This document shows, in pieces, positions 40,317 through 49,980 of a DNA stretch of 64,000 nt; the stretch's first letter is position 1; every line of letters starts with the position of its first letter. The notes beneath the pieces are model-generated. The model was not told the origin of the DNA and searched no databases. It worked only from the letters and a program-made list of their open reading frames with translations. The stretch is from DAIRUS01 sp036803205 (lineage in GTDB: Bacteria > Patescibacteriota > Minisyncoccia > Minisyncoccales > GBS-2), in assembly GCA_036803205.1 (NCBI GenBank), contig DAIRUS010000002.1, forward strand, positions 36,664-100,663. Direction: 5' to 3'. A program made the position numbers and the translations under genes.

Positions 40317-41273
40317 CTATTTTGCCAAAATTTCAACTAGGACGAAAGTAATATAAATTGTTAACAAAAAGAAGGCTTCTCTTTTGGTGATTTTACGGTC
40401 AGTGCGGACAAAAAAGAAAAAGAAGAGAGCAGAAATTATCATAAATAACCGAGCAATGGCAATCGAGGAAATGTCGGAAATTTGGATAGGACAAATTAAA
40501 GCCACTATTCCTAAAACCAGAGTGGCGGGAAAAACAACCGCCCCCATTAAATCTCCTAAAATCATCCAGGTTTCACCTTTTCTAGCTGAAGCAATGGCAA
40601 AATATGTTTCCGGCAAGGCATTTCCTAAACTAACGATTAAAATTCCAACTAAAGCTAGTGGGAAATTAAGACTTTCAGCAAAAAAGCGAGCTGATCGAAC
40701 GATTCCTTCGGCAGCAAACAAAAGCAAAATTAGTCCTAAAATTACTTTTCCTAAGTCTTTAAAAAAAAGTTTAAACTCCTTTAAAATTGGCTCTTTAATA
40801 TTGTCATAAATTCGGGTAAACCTTTCTTTTTTAGAAAAAAGCCAAAGCATATAAAGCCCAAAACACAAAATCAAAATTATTCCATCTCCCCGAGTCAAAA
40901 TACCATCTAAAATTAAAAGTAGGGGTAAAACGGCAATAATGATTGTAAAAATTGAAGTGGCCTGAACGGTTCGGCTTGCGGCCGGCAATCCTTTGGCAAT
41001 TAGGGCGGCTATTGCCACTGCTAACGTTAAATCAACCACATTTCCTCCAACCACTTCGCCAAAAGAAAGTTCGGGAATTTTATGAAGAGCTGAAGAAATT
41101 CCAACAAAAAGATTGGGAAAAGAAGCAGCAAAAGCCATAACTAAAAAGGCAACTACAAATTCTCGCCAGCCCAAAAACTTGGCTAACCTCATTAAACCAC
41201 TGATAACCCACTCTCCCGAAAAATAAAGTATAATACAAGAAATTATAAAAATAAAAATATAAAACCAGGTCAT
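40317..41273 (-). CDS. Cation/Ca2+ antiporter, CaCA family (YrbG-like)
   Basis: A 318-residue membrane antiporter with ten hydrophobic helices in two inverted halves. Each half carries an alpha repeat: AFAASFPNLFVGISSAL..KIPELSFGEVVGGNVVDLT in the first and ILIVSLGNALPETYFAIAS..KGETWMILGDLMGAVVFPATLV in the second. In the first repeat the usual acidic residue of the SLPE motif is changed to N (SFPN). The start shares one base with the permease gene stop. A P-type ATPase of the Ca2+ type is 1.2 kb upstream, so a cation role fits. Confidence 0.87.
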   Translation of the reverse strand: MTWFYIFIFIISCIILYFSGEWVISGLMRLAKFLGWREFVVAFLVMAFAASFPNLFVGISSALHKIPELSFGEVVGGNVVDLTLAVAIAALIAKGLPAASRTVQATSIFTIIIAVLPLLLILDGILTRGDGIILILCFGLYMLWLFSKKERFTRIYDNIKEPILKEFKLFFKDLGKVILGLILLLFAAEGIVRSARFFAESLNFPLALVGILIVSLGNALPETYFAIASARKGETWMILGDLMGAVVFPATLVLGIVALICPIQISDISSIAIARLFMIISALFFFFFVRTDRKITKREAFFLLTIYITFVLVEILAK

Positions 41274-42388
41274 TATCTAAAAAAATAGATTATCTCATAA
41301 ACGATTCCTAAAAAAAGAATTAAAAATAAAGGATAAATTAAAAATCTTTTTGGGTTAATTTTTCGGTACATTAATAAAATCAAGATTCCGTCAATTCCCA
41401 ACATGACTGCACCAACAAAAGAGATGACCGGAATTAATTGATTTATTCCAATTAAAAATAAAATTAAAGGAATAAAGCAGGTAATCGCCCAGGCTAAATT
41501 TTTTTCTATTTTTAAATCATACCAGAAAACTTTCTTTAGGGTTAATCCCAGGGTGAGAAAAGAAGTAAAGGTAGTGAGGAGCCCAAAGAGAAGAGCCAAA
41601 GAAACAATTCCATCACCCAAAACCTGCCTTAATCCGGGCAAAGCGGTTTCGCTAGTTTGAGACCCGGAAATTCCTAAAACTAAATAAATAAAAAAGAGGT
41701 AGACAAGGGCCGGAATTAAAATAGCAATGGGAATAATTTTTAAAAGCTTTTTTTTCTCTTTTTCTAGCATCTCTTCTGCTTCCGGAATTAAAGCCGCTCC
41801 CCACAAAGAAAAAAGGATTACTCCATAAGGTAAAAATAAATCTGACCATTGGCCCTTGGTTATTGACCAATTGCCAATAAACAAATTTTCAATATTGATA
41901 AAAGAAACTCCGCGGAAAAATATGGCAATCAAAATAACAAAAAAAGAAATTAGGCCCCAAAATTCTATTTTGGCAATGGCTTTAATTCCAAAGAAAATTA
42001 AAATAGCGCCGGCGAAAAAATAAATTAATGTCCAGATTAAATTCCCCCCACCTAAAATTGGCGAAAGTAATTCGGTTAAAAACTCACCACCAACAATTAA
42101 ATAAGCTAAAATGGCACCAAAGGTCCCTAAAATTGTTGAAATAAAAGCTATCTTCTCACCAAAATTTCCAAGATGAAACTTGGCAAATCCAGGCAGTCTT
42201 TTAAAATCCGGGGTCTTCAAAGCTAGTTCCCCAAAAAATAAATGAATCAAAATTGTCATGGTTCCCAAAATTAAAAAATAACCTAATATTACCCAAAATC
42301 CAACTTTAAGAGTAACATAAGGTAAAGCAAAAAGTCCGACACCGATAATGGTGCCAGAAAGAATAGCTATGGTATAAATAATTTTCAT
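41273..42388 (-). CDS. Amino-acid permease of the HAAAP/Trp-Tyr permease type
   Basis: A 371-residue transporter with 10-11 membrane helices. The first helix has GTIIGVGLFALPYV, the unwound-helix motif of the APC/LeuT fold, and residues 194-206 (PYGVILFSLWGAAL) form the matching sixth-helix region. The closest family by eye is the aromatic/hydroxy amino-acid permease group. The substrate cannot be fixed. It is translated upstream of the antiporter with a one-base overlap. Confidence 0.78.
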   Translation of the reverse strand: MKIIYTIAILSGTIIGVGLFALPYVTLKVGFWVILGYFLILGTMTILIHLFFGELALKTPDFKRLPGFAKFHLGNFGEKIAFISTILGTFGAILAYLIVGGEFLTELLSPILGGGNLIWTLIYFFAGAILIFFGIKAIAKIEFWGLISFFVILIAIFFRGVSFINIENLFIGNWSITKGQWSDLFLPYGVILFSLWGAALIPEAEEMLEKEKKKLLKIIPIAILIPALVYLFFIYLVLGISGSQTSETALPGLRQVLGDGIVSLALLFGLLTTFTSFLTLGLTLKKVFWYDLKIEKNLAWAITCFIPLILFLIGINQLIPVISFVGAVMLGIDGILILLMYRKINPKRFLIYPLFLILFLGIVYEIIYFFR

Positions 42389-42464
42389 TTTTTAATTTCT
42401 AAACTCTTTAGAAAAGCTCAATCTTGAACTTGAAAAAGATATAACTAACACAAAAATTATTTTT

Positions 42465-45158
42465 TCATTCTTTCGCTCGGTTATATTTTCTTATGTAATA
42501 CCATTTAGTGGCTTCAATTAAAATTATATTTACCAAAGCGAAACCAATAAGGATTAGCCATTCAAAAAAACCAAAAGGAACAGTCCTTAAAAGAGTTTGG
42601 AAGAAAGGAAGGTAAATAGCTACCAATAACAAGGAAAATCCTATTAAAGCAGCCAAGTTTACATAAAAATTAGAAAAAGGATTATATTGCCAGATATTTC
42701 TTTTCAGGTTTCGGAAAGAAAAGATAAAAAAGAAAGAATCAACTGCCAAACCGGCAAACATAACGGTGCGAATTTGATCTATTTTGGCCAGGCCATAATG
42801 GGGATGGTTTAAAAACCAGAGAAAAATTCCAAAAAGCAAAAAGTTCGTCAATATGCCCACACCAAAAATTAGCGTTTTCATTTGTTTTGTCAAAAGTGGT
42901 AAGTTAGGAGATTCTGGTTTCCTTAACATAATGTCTTTTTCTGGAGGTTCAAAAGTCAAAGCCATGGCCGGTGGTGCGCTTTCAATTAAATTCTTCCATA
43001 AAATTTGACCAGCTAAAACCGGCAATGGTAGACGAAAAATAACAGTCAAACCTATTAGCATCACCTCAGTAAAACCACCAGTTAATAAATAAGTAATAAT
43101 TTTGCGGACGTTATCAATAATTCTTCGACCTTCTCTGACTGCCGAGACAATAACAGTGAAATTATCATCTAAAAGAATTAAATCAGAGGCAGCTTTGGCC
43201 ACTTCGGTGCCAGAACCCAAAGCTATTCCGATGTTTGCTTTCCTTAAAGCCGGAGCATCGTTCACCCCGTCTCCAGTCATGGCTACCACTTCCCCCTTTT
43301 CTTGCCAAAATTCAACAATCTTTATTTTATGTCGGGGTTCAACTCGAGTATAAATTTCAATTTTTGGCAATTTTTCTTTAAATTCTTCATTACTCATTCG
43401 ATCTAAATCTTCACCTTCTAAAATATTTTCCAAACTCGCAGACAAACCAATTTTCTCGGCGACTGCTTTAGCTGTCAATTTATGATCACCAGTAACAATA
43501 ATCGGTTTCATCCCGGCTTGAAGGCAAGTTCTTATCGCTTCCCTTGTCTCTTTTCTTAAGGGATCATGAAGAGCGATTAGTCCAACAAAAGTTAAATTTT
43601 TGCATAAATCATCTAATTTTTGAAATTTCTCCTTTGAAGGAATTTTTCGGTAGGCAGCAGCTAAAATTCTTTCTCCTTTTTTAGCCAATTCTTCCACTTT
43701 TTCTTTCATTCTTTTTACCTTTTCTTGAGAAAAAACTTCTGACTGGCCGTCAATATCAAAAAAATTTGACTTCTCTAAAATAATTTCTGGTGCTCCCAAA
43801 ACATATAAAACATTTTCCTCCTCGTTTAATTTATGGAGAGTAGCTGAATATTTATAGACCGGGTCAAAAGGTAATTCTCCAATTTTAGGTTCTTTTTTTT
43901 CCAATTCTCTTTTATCTAAGCCAGCTTGAAAACCAGCGATTAAAAGGGCTTTCTCGGTTGGTCGGCCACGAACAATCCATTTTTCTAAAATTTCTTCGGG
44001 ATTTTCTATAAAAGCCTCGTTACAAAGAGTAGCAATTTTCAAAGCGGTGAGATGAGAACCTTGGTCATTTTTATCAATAGTTTGGGAATATCTTCTCTCA
44101 TCGGACAACAATTCTTTTCTTCCAGTATAAATCCCTGCCACCTCCATTTTAGCTTCAGTTAAAGTGCCGGTTTTGTCAGTACAGATAATCGAGGTACTTC
44201 CCAAAGTTTCAGCCGCTATCATCTGCCTGACTAAACCTTTTCTTTTTAAAATGGTCTGCATGCCAAAAGCAAAAGTAACAGTCACCGCTGCTGGCAGGCC
44301 TTCCGGAATAGCGGCCACGGCGGTAGCAATTGCCGTAATCAACATTTCTCTCGTTTCTTGGCCGAAGACTATTCCAAAAATAAAAATTAAAAAAGATAAA
44401 AATAAAATAATCAAGCTTAAAAGCTTGCCAAAATCACTTACTTTTTTTTGATAAGGAGTTTTCTCTTCTTTAATTTCTTTAACCAAGAAGGCAATTTTGC
44501 CAATTTCTGTCTTTTCTCCAGTGTCTGTTACCACTGCTTTAGCCCGACCATCTTCAACAATCGTCCCCATATAAACCATGTTATCTCGGTCAGCCAAAGG
44601 AATATCCGCTGGCAAAATCTCTGTCTTTTTCTCAGCGGCAATCCATTCTCCGGTTAAAGCCGACTCATTAATCTTTAAATTATGAACCTCAAATAATCTG
44701 CCATCAGCTGGCACCTTGTCACCAGGGCGCAAAATAAAGATGTCGCCCGGCACCAATTCTTCCTGATCCAACTCTTTTTCGTGTCCGTTTCTAACTACTC
44801 GCGCCCCTACTTTAACTATTTTTTTGAGTGTCTGAAGGATTTTTAGAGTTTTAAATTCTTGAAAAAAGCCAATCAAAGTATTCAAAATAACCACGCTAAA
44901 AATGATAATCGTATCGGAATAACTTTCTAAAGCTAAAGTGATAATGCCAGCTACCAAGAGAATATAAATTAAAGGATTTTTTAATTGGTCAAGAAAAATT
45001 TTTAATAATTGTCCCGTCTTTTCTTCTGGTAATTTATTTAGACCAAATTTTTCTTGGCGAGATTTCGCTTCTTTTTCTGATAAACCATCTTTAAGGTTAG
45101 TTTCCAATATTTTAGTTACTTCTTCAACATTTAAATTGTGCCAAAGTTTTTCTGGCAT
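42465..45158 (-). CDS. P-type cation-transporting ATPase, P2 (Ca2+-ATPase-like)
   Basis: An 897-residue pump. It has the N-terminal cation-ATPase domain, AIPEGLPAAVT in M4 (about 284), the phosphorylation motif CTDKTGTLTEA (Asp near 328), the nucleotide domain, TGDGVNDAPALRKA (about 629), and a C-terminal domain of four helices. This is the P2A/P2B layout. In M6, SERCA has NLVTDGLPA but this protein has NLIESAPPA, so a key Ca2+-binding Asp is missing and ion choice is uncertain. No heavy-metal-binding domain is present. Confidence 0.9.
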   Translation of the reverse strand: MPEKLWHNLNVEEVTKILETNLKDGLSEKEAKSRQEKFGLNKLPEEKTGQLLKIFLDQLKNPLIYILLVAGIITLALESYSDTIIIFSVVILNTLIGFFQEFKTLKILQTLKKIVKVGARVVRNGHEKELDQEELVPGDIFILRPGDKVPADGRLFEVHNLKINESALTGEWIAAEKKTEILPADIPLADRDNMVYMGTIVEDGRAKAVVTDTGEKTEIGKIAFLVKEIKEEKTPYQKKVSDFGKLLSLIILFLSFLIFIFGIVFGQETREMLITAIATAVAAIPEGLPAAVTVTFAFGMQTILKRKGLVRQMIAAETLGSTSIICTDKTGTLTEAKMEVAGIYTGRKELLSDERRYSQTIDKNDQGSHLTALKIATLCNEAFIENPEEILEKWIVRGRPTEKALLIAGFQAGLDKRELEKKEPKIGELPFDPVYKYSATLHKLNEEENVLYVLGAPEIILEKSNFFDIDGQSEVFSQEKVKRMKEKVEELAKKGERILAAAYRKIPSKEKFQKLDDLCKNLTFVGLIALHDPLRKETREAIRTCLQAGMKPIIVTGDHKLTAKAVAEKIGLSASLENILEGEDLDRMSNEEFKEKLPKIEIYTRVEPRHKIKIVEFWQEKGEVVAMTGDGVNDAPALRKANIGIALGSGTEVAKAASDLILLDDNFTVIVSAVREGRRIIDNVRKIITYLLTGGFTEVMLIGLTVIFRLPLPVLAGQILWKNLIESAPPAMALTFEPPEKDIMLRKPESPNLPLLTKQMKTLIFGVGILTNFLLFGIFLWFLNHPHYGLAKIDQIRTVMFAGLAVDSFFFIFSFRNLKRNIWQYNPFSNFYVNLAALIGFSLLLVAIYLPFFQTLLRTVPFGFFEWLILIGFALVNIILIEATKWYYIRKYNRAKE

Positions 45159-45264
45159 ATTAATAAATTAATCGGGGAATCTAGTCCAAATTTATTCTAA
45201 TAAAAAAAGATTAATTTGACAGTAAATTTCTTGGGATCAATAGCATCCAATTGAATTTTAGGTT

Positions 45265-45340
45265 TGGTGGCCCCATCGGGAGTCGAACCCGAGTTCCATG
45301 GCTGAGAACCATGTGTCCTTAGCCACTAGACGATAGGGCC
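45265..45340 (-). tRNA. tRNA-Glu (anticodon CTC)
   Basis: A 76-base tRNA on the minus strand with acceptor GGCCCTA / TGGGGCC, anticodon stem CATGG / CCATG around loop TTCTCAG (CTC), and T-arm CGGGTTCGACTCCCG. CCA is encoded. It lies between murF and the P-type ATPase gene. Confidence 0.93.
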
Positions 45341-45386
45341 TTAACTAAAATTTATCACAAAATTTAGATGTAGGCAAATAATTTTT

Positions 45387-46445
45387 TTAAAACTCTTTCT
45401 GGGCTTTGATTTCTTCTACAATTTTCGCCATCCTCATCTCTTTTGAACCATCGACCAAAATTAAATCGCCTTCTTTTATTTCATCTTGCAATTTCAATTT
45501 TCCTTCTTTAATTGTTTCAAATTGAAAAATTTTTTCAACAGCCATCCCTTTTTGGAGTGCTCCCTGGACGATGAATTTAGCCCTTGAACCAAAAGTAAAA
45601 AGTAAATCAGCATTTTTGGCTACCCTCTCGCCTATTGTCTCATGGGCTTCAATGGTATATTTGCCAGTTCCAATTACATCTCCCAAAACTGCAATTTTTC
45701 TCTTAAACCCTTGAATTTTACCCAAAATTTCAACCGCTTCAATCATAGAAAAAACAGTGGCTGACTCTGAATCATCTAAGATTGAAGAACGTTTAATTCC
45801 TTCAATTAGTCGCATTTTGCCCGGCAAAGAAAAATAATTTTTCAGGGCTTGGGAAATTTCAACTAAATTTAAACCAAAAATTGTTCCCACGGCAATAGAA
45901 GCTAAAGCGGCATAAATTTGTTCTTTGCCAAATAATTTTTCCAGCCAAATTGGAACGACATTACCTTTATAATTTATTTTAAAATTAGTTCCGGTGTTTA
46001 ATTTGATGTCAGTCGCCCTAAAGTCAGCTCCCTCTTGAAAGCCAAAAGTTAATTCTTTTAAATTTGTTTCCGCCTTAATTTCCCTGACCGTTTCGTCATC
46101 AAAATTTAAAATGAGATGGCTAAAAGGAGGCAAAATTTTTGCCATTTTTCTAACTTCAATTGTCTCTTCCAGTTCGCCGGCAAAAAAATCTTTATCAAAA
46201 GGAATCTCTCCAATATGGCTGATGATCAAAACTGGAAGTGAACAGTTCTTAATCAAAAAATTAAATTGATTTATTTCCTTTGGGCTTCTAAAGTCAGTGT
46301 TGAAGATTAAAATCTCTTTACCAATCTTAAAGTGATTCTTTAAAACCTGAAAAATAGCTTCTTTAGCCAAATCTCGACCCTTGCCCACGATAATGATAAC
46401 CTTGGGTTTATTTAATAGAAATTTTATTTTTTCAAAAATGTTCAT
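45387..46445 (-). CDS. murF: MurF-like Mur ligase, N-terminally reduced with degenerate P-loop
   Basis: By position after ftsI and by its second half this is the UDP-MurNAc-tripeptide D-Ala-D-Ala ligase: KEQIYAALASIAVGTIFGL, LPGKMRLIEGIKRSSILDDS and IAVLGDVIGTGKYTIEAHE match the MurF C-terminal domains. However, it has only 352 residues and lacks the N-terminal UDP-binding domain. The expected GxxGKTT P-loop is IIIVGKGRDLAKEAI, without the GK(T/S) pair. It may be a highly diverged MurF or a paralogue that lost ATP binding. Confidence 0.72.
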   Translation of the reverse strand: MNIFEKIKFLLNKPKVIIIVGKGRDLAKEAIFQVLKNHFKIGKEILIFNTDFRSPKEINQFNFLIKNCSLPVLIISHIGEIPFDKDFFAGELEETIEVRKMAKILPPFSHLILNFDDETVREIKAETNLKELTFGFQEGADFRATDIKLNTGTNFKINYKGNVVPIWLEKLFGKEQIYAALASIAVGTIFGLNLVEISQALKNYFSLPGKMRLIEGIKRSSILDDSESATVFSMIEAVEILGKIQGFKRKIAVLGDVIGTGKYTIEAHETIGERVAKNADLLFTFGSRAKFIVQGALQKGMAVEKIFQFETIKEGKLKLQDEIKEGDLILVDGSKEMRMAKIVEEIKAQKEF

Positions 46446-46465
46446 CTTAATATCTTTTCCCTTAG

Positions 46466-48049
46466 TTATTCGTTGCTAATTTCATAGTCGGGAGGAATTT
46501 GATAATAGCTGATAAGATATTCTATTAATTCCTTGGCAATTAAAGTGGTTGAGGCGCCAGCCACTTTGGCCCTGGGATTGTCTAACTTTACCAAAAGCAA
46601 AAATTGTGGATTAAAGGCCGGGAACCAACCAATAAAGCTCTGCCAGGTTTTTTCTGAATAGCCGGATTTTTGAATACCAAAACTTGAAAATGGCATTTGA
46701 GAGGTGCCGGTTTTTCCGGCAATAAAATATCCCGGAACTCTGGCTCGTTTTCCATAACCATTTTCCACTACACTAACTAACATCTTAGTTAATTTTGAAA
46801 CGGTTTCCTTTGAAATAATTTCTGATGGAGCTTCCTCCTTTTCTCTCATTAAAACTAAATGTGGTCTAATTAGTTTTCCTCCATTAGTAATGGCAGAAAT
46901 CGCCCTGACGGTTTGCAGGGGCGTTATCTCAATGCCTTGACCAAAAGAGGCGGTGGCAAAATTTATTTCATATCCATTTTTGAATTCCCTATTTTCAGAA
47001 TAAATTTCCGGTAAATCAATTCCGGTTTTTTCAAAAATTCCAAATTTTTCAAGATATTTTAGAAAAAGTAGATGGCCTAATTGCTTTTCGGCAAAAATAG
47101 CTCCGGTGTTGATTGACCATTCCAAAACTTCGGTCATTGTTCTTTTGCCCCAGACTTTATTTTCGTAATTATAAATCTTCCAACCGCCAATTTTGACAAT
47201 CCCTTCATCAATATAAGTTGTTTCTGGTTCAATTTTTTTTTCTTCCAAAGCGGCGGCTATGGTAATAGGCTTAAAAATAGAACCTGGCTCAAATAATTTT
47301 TGGGTGGCTCCATTTTTAAAAATTTCAAAATCTTTTTCCTTTTGATATTCATTTGGATTAAAGCTTGGAAAGTCAGCCAAAGCTAATACTTCTCCAGAAT
47401 TAGGATCAATAACAACTATCTGTCCCGCCTCAATGGCTAAGTTTTCTTTCGCCTTTTCTAATAATTTTTCAGCTTTAAACTGGAGGTTATAATCTAAGGT
47501 CAAGTAAATGCTTTGACCCGATTCTAAAATTTCATTATAATACTCTTCTAAGCCATATTGTCCTTTTCCATCAGAATTTACGAAACCAATTACTTTGGAA
47601 GCCAACTTTTCCTGGGGATAATATCTAGTTCTCTCTTCTTCAATAAAAACGCCGTCTAAGTTTATTTTTTTTAATGCCTCAACTTCTTGTTGATTTAATT
47701 TTCTCTTAATAACCAAATATGGGCTTTCGCTTTTTAATTTTTCGGAAATAAAATTTTCGTCTAAATTTAAAATTTGACTCAAAATTTTTGAGGCCTCATC
47801 AATATTTTTGATTTTTTTAGAGTTTACTCTTAAAAAAGGCAAACTAACATTGACGGCCAATTTTTCCCCATTTCGAAAAAAAACCTCTCCCCTTTCCACC
47901 AGCTCTTTGTTAAAAGAATTATGAAGGCCCTGAGATAAAGCTTTGTAAAAATCCCCTTTTAAAATTTGGAGATAAATTAAACGAGCAATAATAACCGTTG
48001 AAAACAAAAATATCAACAAGTAAATTAGAATTATCCTTAAATTTTTCAT
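46466..48049 (-). CDS. ftsI: Septal transpeptidase FtsI / penicillin-binding protein 2
   Basis: A class B PBP cross-linking peptidoglycan at the septum with FtsW. The 527-residue protein has an N-terminal anchor (about 5-25), a PBP dimer domain and a transpeptidase domain with SIFKPIT (SxxK), SINTGA (SxN) and AGKTGTSQ (KTG). It follows the ftsL-like gene with a four-base overlap in the order of a standard dcw cluster. Confidence 0.94.
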   Translation of the reverse strand: MKNLRIILIYLLIFLFSTVIIARLIYLQILKGDFYKALSQGLHNSFNKELVERGEVFFRNGEKLAVNVSLPFLRVNSKKIKNIDEASKILSQILNLDENFISEKLKSESPYLVIKRKLNQQEVEALKKINLDGVFIEEERTRYYPQEKLASKVIGFVNSDGKGQYGLEEYYNEILESGQSIYLTLDYNLQFKAEKLLEKAKENLAIEAGQIVVIDPNSGEVLALADFPSFNPNEYQKEKDFEIFKNGATQKLFEPGSIFKPITIAAALEEKKIEPETTYIDEGIVKIGGWKIYNYENKVWGKRTMTEVLEWSINTGAIFAEKQLGHLLFLKYLEKFGIFEKTGIDLPEIYSENREFKNGYEINFATASFGQGIEITPLQTVRAISAITNGGKLIRPHLVLMREKEEAPSEIISKETVSKLTKMLVSVVENGYGKRARVPGYFIAGKTGTSQMPFSSFGIQKSGYSEKTWQSFIGWFPAFNPQFLLLVKLDNPRAKVAGASTTLIAKELIEYLISYYQIPPDYEISNE

Positions 48050-48390
48050 TTGATGGCAGCAAAACTATCTTCAAAAATTTTAATATATTTTATTTGATTT
48101 GGATTTACTTTGACAAAAAACTCTTTTTGGAAATGATTTTCAATATTAGAAAGGGAACCTAATTTAGCAAAATCAATTTCCAAAATCTCTTTTTCTTTTG
48201 AAAGATCAACAATTTTTTCCTCGTATTCTCTTTGAAGATATAATTCTCTCGTTAAAAATCCGACTTGAAAAATATAGAAACAAAAAAGGAAAAAAGCAAA
48301 AAAAAGATTAAAAATTAAAAGTTTTTTTAAACCGATTTTAGGAAATCTTGGTAAAACTAATATCTTTTGGGAAATGATATAGCTTCTCAT
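48046..48390 (-). CDS. ftsL: FtsL-like division protein
   Basis: A 114-residue bitopic protein: a cytoplasmic part of about 25 residues, one membrane helix (LLIFNLFFAFFLFCFYIFQV, about 24-43), then a coiled coil with heptad-like EEKIVDLSKEKEILEIDF. Sequence identity in FtsL is always low, so the call rests on topology and place: between rsmH and ftsI, overlapping each by four bases, where ftsL is found in other bacteria. Confidence 0.72.
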   Translation of the reverse strand: MRSYIISQKILVLPRFPKIGLKKLLIFNLFFAFFLFCFYIFQVGFLTRELYLQREYEEKIVDLSKEKEILEIDFAKLGSLSNIENHFQKEFFVKVNPNQIKYIKIFEDSFAAIK

Positions 48391-49310
48391 ATTTTTTGAG
48401 CTACCCGCAATTTAGCTGATCTTGAGCGGGGATTAATTTTTATTTCTTCAAAGGTTGGTCTAATAGGATTTTTATTTAAAATAATCAAATTTTTTTTACT
48501 TTTTTTTCTAAAAAAATTTTTAACGATTCTGTCTTCCAAAGAATGAAAAGAAATTACAACCATCCTTCCCCCTTTTTTCAAAATCTCTAAGGCTTGAGGC
48601 AAAGCCATTTCCAAATTATTTAATTCGTCGTTAATAGCAATTCTTAAGGCTTGAAAGGTTCTAGTGGCAGGATGAATTTTTCTTCTCTGATACCAAGGCG
48701 GAGTAGCTTGCTTTATAATTTCTACTAATTGGAAAGTTGTTTTAATTGTTTTTGATTTTCTTTCTTCTATAATTTTTTTGGCAATCTGCTTGGCAAATCT
48801 TTCTTGACCAAATTCTTTCAAAATTTTTTCTATTTCTTTTTCCGGCCATTCATTAACAATTTTTTCCGCCGTCAATCCTTCTTCAACAGAAATTCCACTA
48901 CTATCTCGTGATATACTTTCTCCATGATTCCGGTTGTATCTCATTACAAGGGGTTCATTTCTCAAGAAAGAAAATCCTCTTTTGCTTTCTTCTAAGTGCC
49001 AGCTAGAAAGACCAAGATCAAAGAGTATTCCCGATACCTGCCAGAATCTTTCTCTCTCAGTAATTGCTTTTAAATTGGCAAAGTTATCCCAAACAAGAAT
49101 TACTCTTTCTTTAAAGTTTTTTATTTTTAATTTACAGTTTTCAATTTGTTTTAAATCCCATTCAATCCCCAAGACCTTTCCTTTGGGCCCATTTCTCTCT
49201 AGAATCGCTAGGGTATGACCTCCTTCACCGATTGTACAATCAATAAAATTTTCATTTGGCTTTGGGTTTAGATATTTTAAAACTTCTTTTTGAAGAACTG
49301 GTATGTGCAT
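48387..49310 (-). CDS. rsmH: 16S rRNA (cytosine-1402-N4)-methyltransferase RsmH
   Basis: Methylates C1402 in the ribosomal P site. The 307-residue protein starts MHIPVLQKEVLKYLNPKPNE. It also has FIDCTIGEGGHTLAIL (SAM site), GILFDLGLSSWHLEES and RNEPLVMRY, and later ATRTFQALRIAINDELNNLE and VVISFHSLEDRIVKNFF. It follows mraZ by one base and overlaps the ftsL-like gene by four. Confidence 0.95.
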   Translation of the reverse strand: MHIPVLQKEVLKYLNPKPNENFIDCTIGEGGHTLAILERNGPKGKVLGIEWDLKQIENCKLKIKNFKERVILVWDNFANLKAITERERFWQVSGILFDLGLSSWHLEESKRGFSFLRNEPLVMRYNRNHGESISRDSSGISVEEGLTAEKIVNEWPEKEIEKILKEFGQERFAKQIAKKIIEERKSKTIKTTFQLVEIIKQATPPWYQRRKIHPATRTFQALRIAINDELNNLEMALPQALEILKKGGRMVVISFHSLEDRIVKNFFRKKSKKNLIILNKNPIRPTFEEIKINPRSRSAKLRVAQKI

Positions 49311-49311
49311 T

Positions 49312-49743
49312 TTAAACTCCTAATTCTTTTAATCTTTCGGCAATATCCCCAACCTCCTTTTCGGTTTTTTGTTTATATTCTTTCCATTTTTTCTCGTCCC
49401 AAATTTCAATACGGTTAAAAACGCCGGCAATAACAACCTTCTTTTTTAAAAATGCATAGGACTTTAAATAATCCGGAACTAAAATTCTTCCTAAATTATC
49501 AAAACTTACTTCCATTGCTCCGGTTAACATTAACCTGGCAAATCCTCGAGCATCTGATTGGGATAAAGGAAGTTGGCTTAATCTTTTAGCCAAATCTTTC
49601 CATTCCCGGGCAGGATATAAAAATAAACACTGATCAAGACCGCGAGTAATAACTGCTTTTTTCCCTAAAAGCCTTCTGAACTTTGGCGGTATGGCCAATC
49701 TTTTTTTCTCATCTATTGAATAAGTGTATTCACCAATAAACAT
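49312..49743 (-). CDS. mraZ: Transcriptional regulator MraZ
   Basis: MraZ represses the dcw operon by binding TGGG-type repeats. I place the start at 49743 (MFIGEYTYSIDEKKRLAIPP), the standard N-terminus; a longer frame would run back through the operator. The 143 residues form two SpoVT/AbrB-like repeats, each with the DxxGR-type motif (DEKKRLAIPPKFR; DNLGRILVPDYL). Three TGGRR-type repeats lie 26-50 bases upstream. Confidence 0.93.
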   Translation of the reverse strand: MFIGEYTYSIDEKKRLAIPPKFRRLLGKKAVITRGLDQCLFLYPAREWKDLAKRLSQLPLSQSDARGFARLMLTGAMEVSFDNLGRILVPDYLKSYAFLKKKVVIAGVFNRIEIWDEKKWKEYKQKTEKEVGDIAERLKELGV

Positions 49744-49768
49744 ATTTTTCCACAAAAAACATATGTTA

Positions 49769-49793
49769 TCCCATAGTTTTCCACAATTCCCCA
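49769..49793 (-). promoter_or_regulatory. MraZ boxes: three TGG-type repeats spaced 10 bases
   Basis: On the minus strand TGGGG (49793-49789), TGGAA (49783-49779) and TGGGA (49773-49769) are spaced exactly 10 bases, the known layout of MraZ operators (TGGGN repeats with five-base spacers). They lie just upstream of mraZ, so the mraZ-rsmH-ftsL-ftsI-murF operon is probably autoregulated. Confidence 0.8.
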
Positions 49794-49980
49794 CCTATAT
49801 TCACTTTACCTCACCTTTAATATCTCCGTCAACACTTAAACTTTTTTCTCAAAATAAATGTAAATTTCTCCTTTTTCCACAGAAAATTCACAATTTAATA
49901 AAAAAATCTCCTTTTTCAGGAGAGAAAATTTTAAGAAATTATTTTTTTAATGATTCCCTTTAAATCCCTAGTCCCTCTCT

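Noticed and set aside
40384..40809. Long plus-strand open frame opposite the antiporter gene
   Set aside because: It is the antisense shadow of a clear CaCA antiporter; its translation is Lys/Ile/Ser-rich with no ribosome site.
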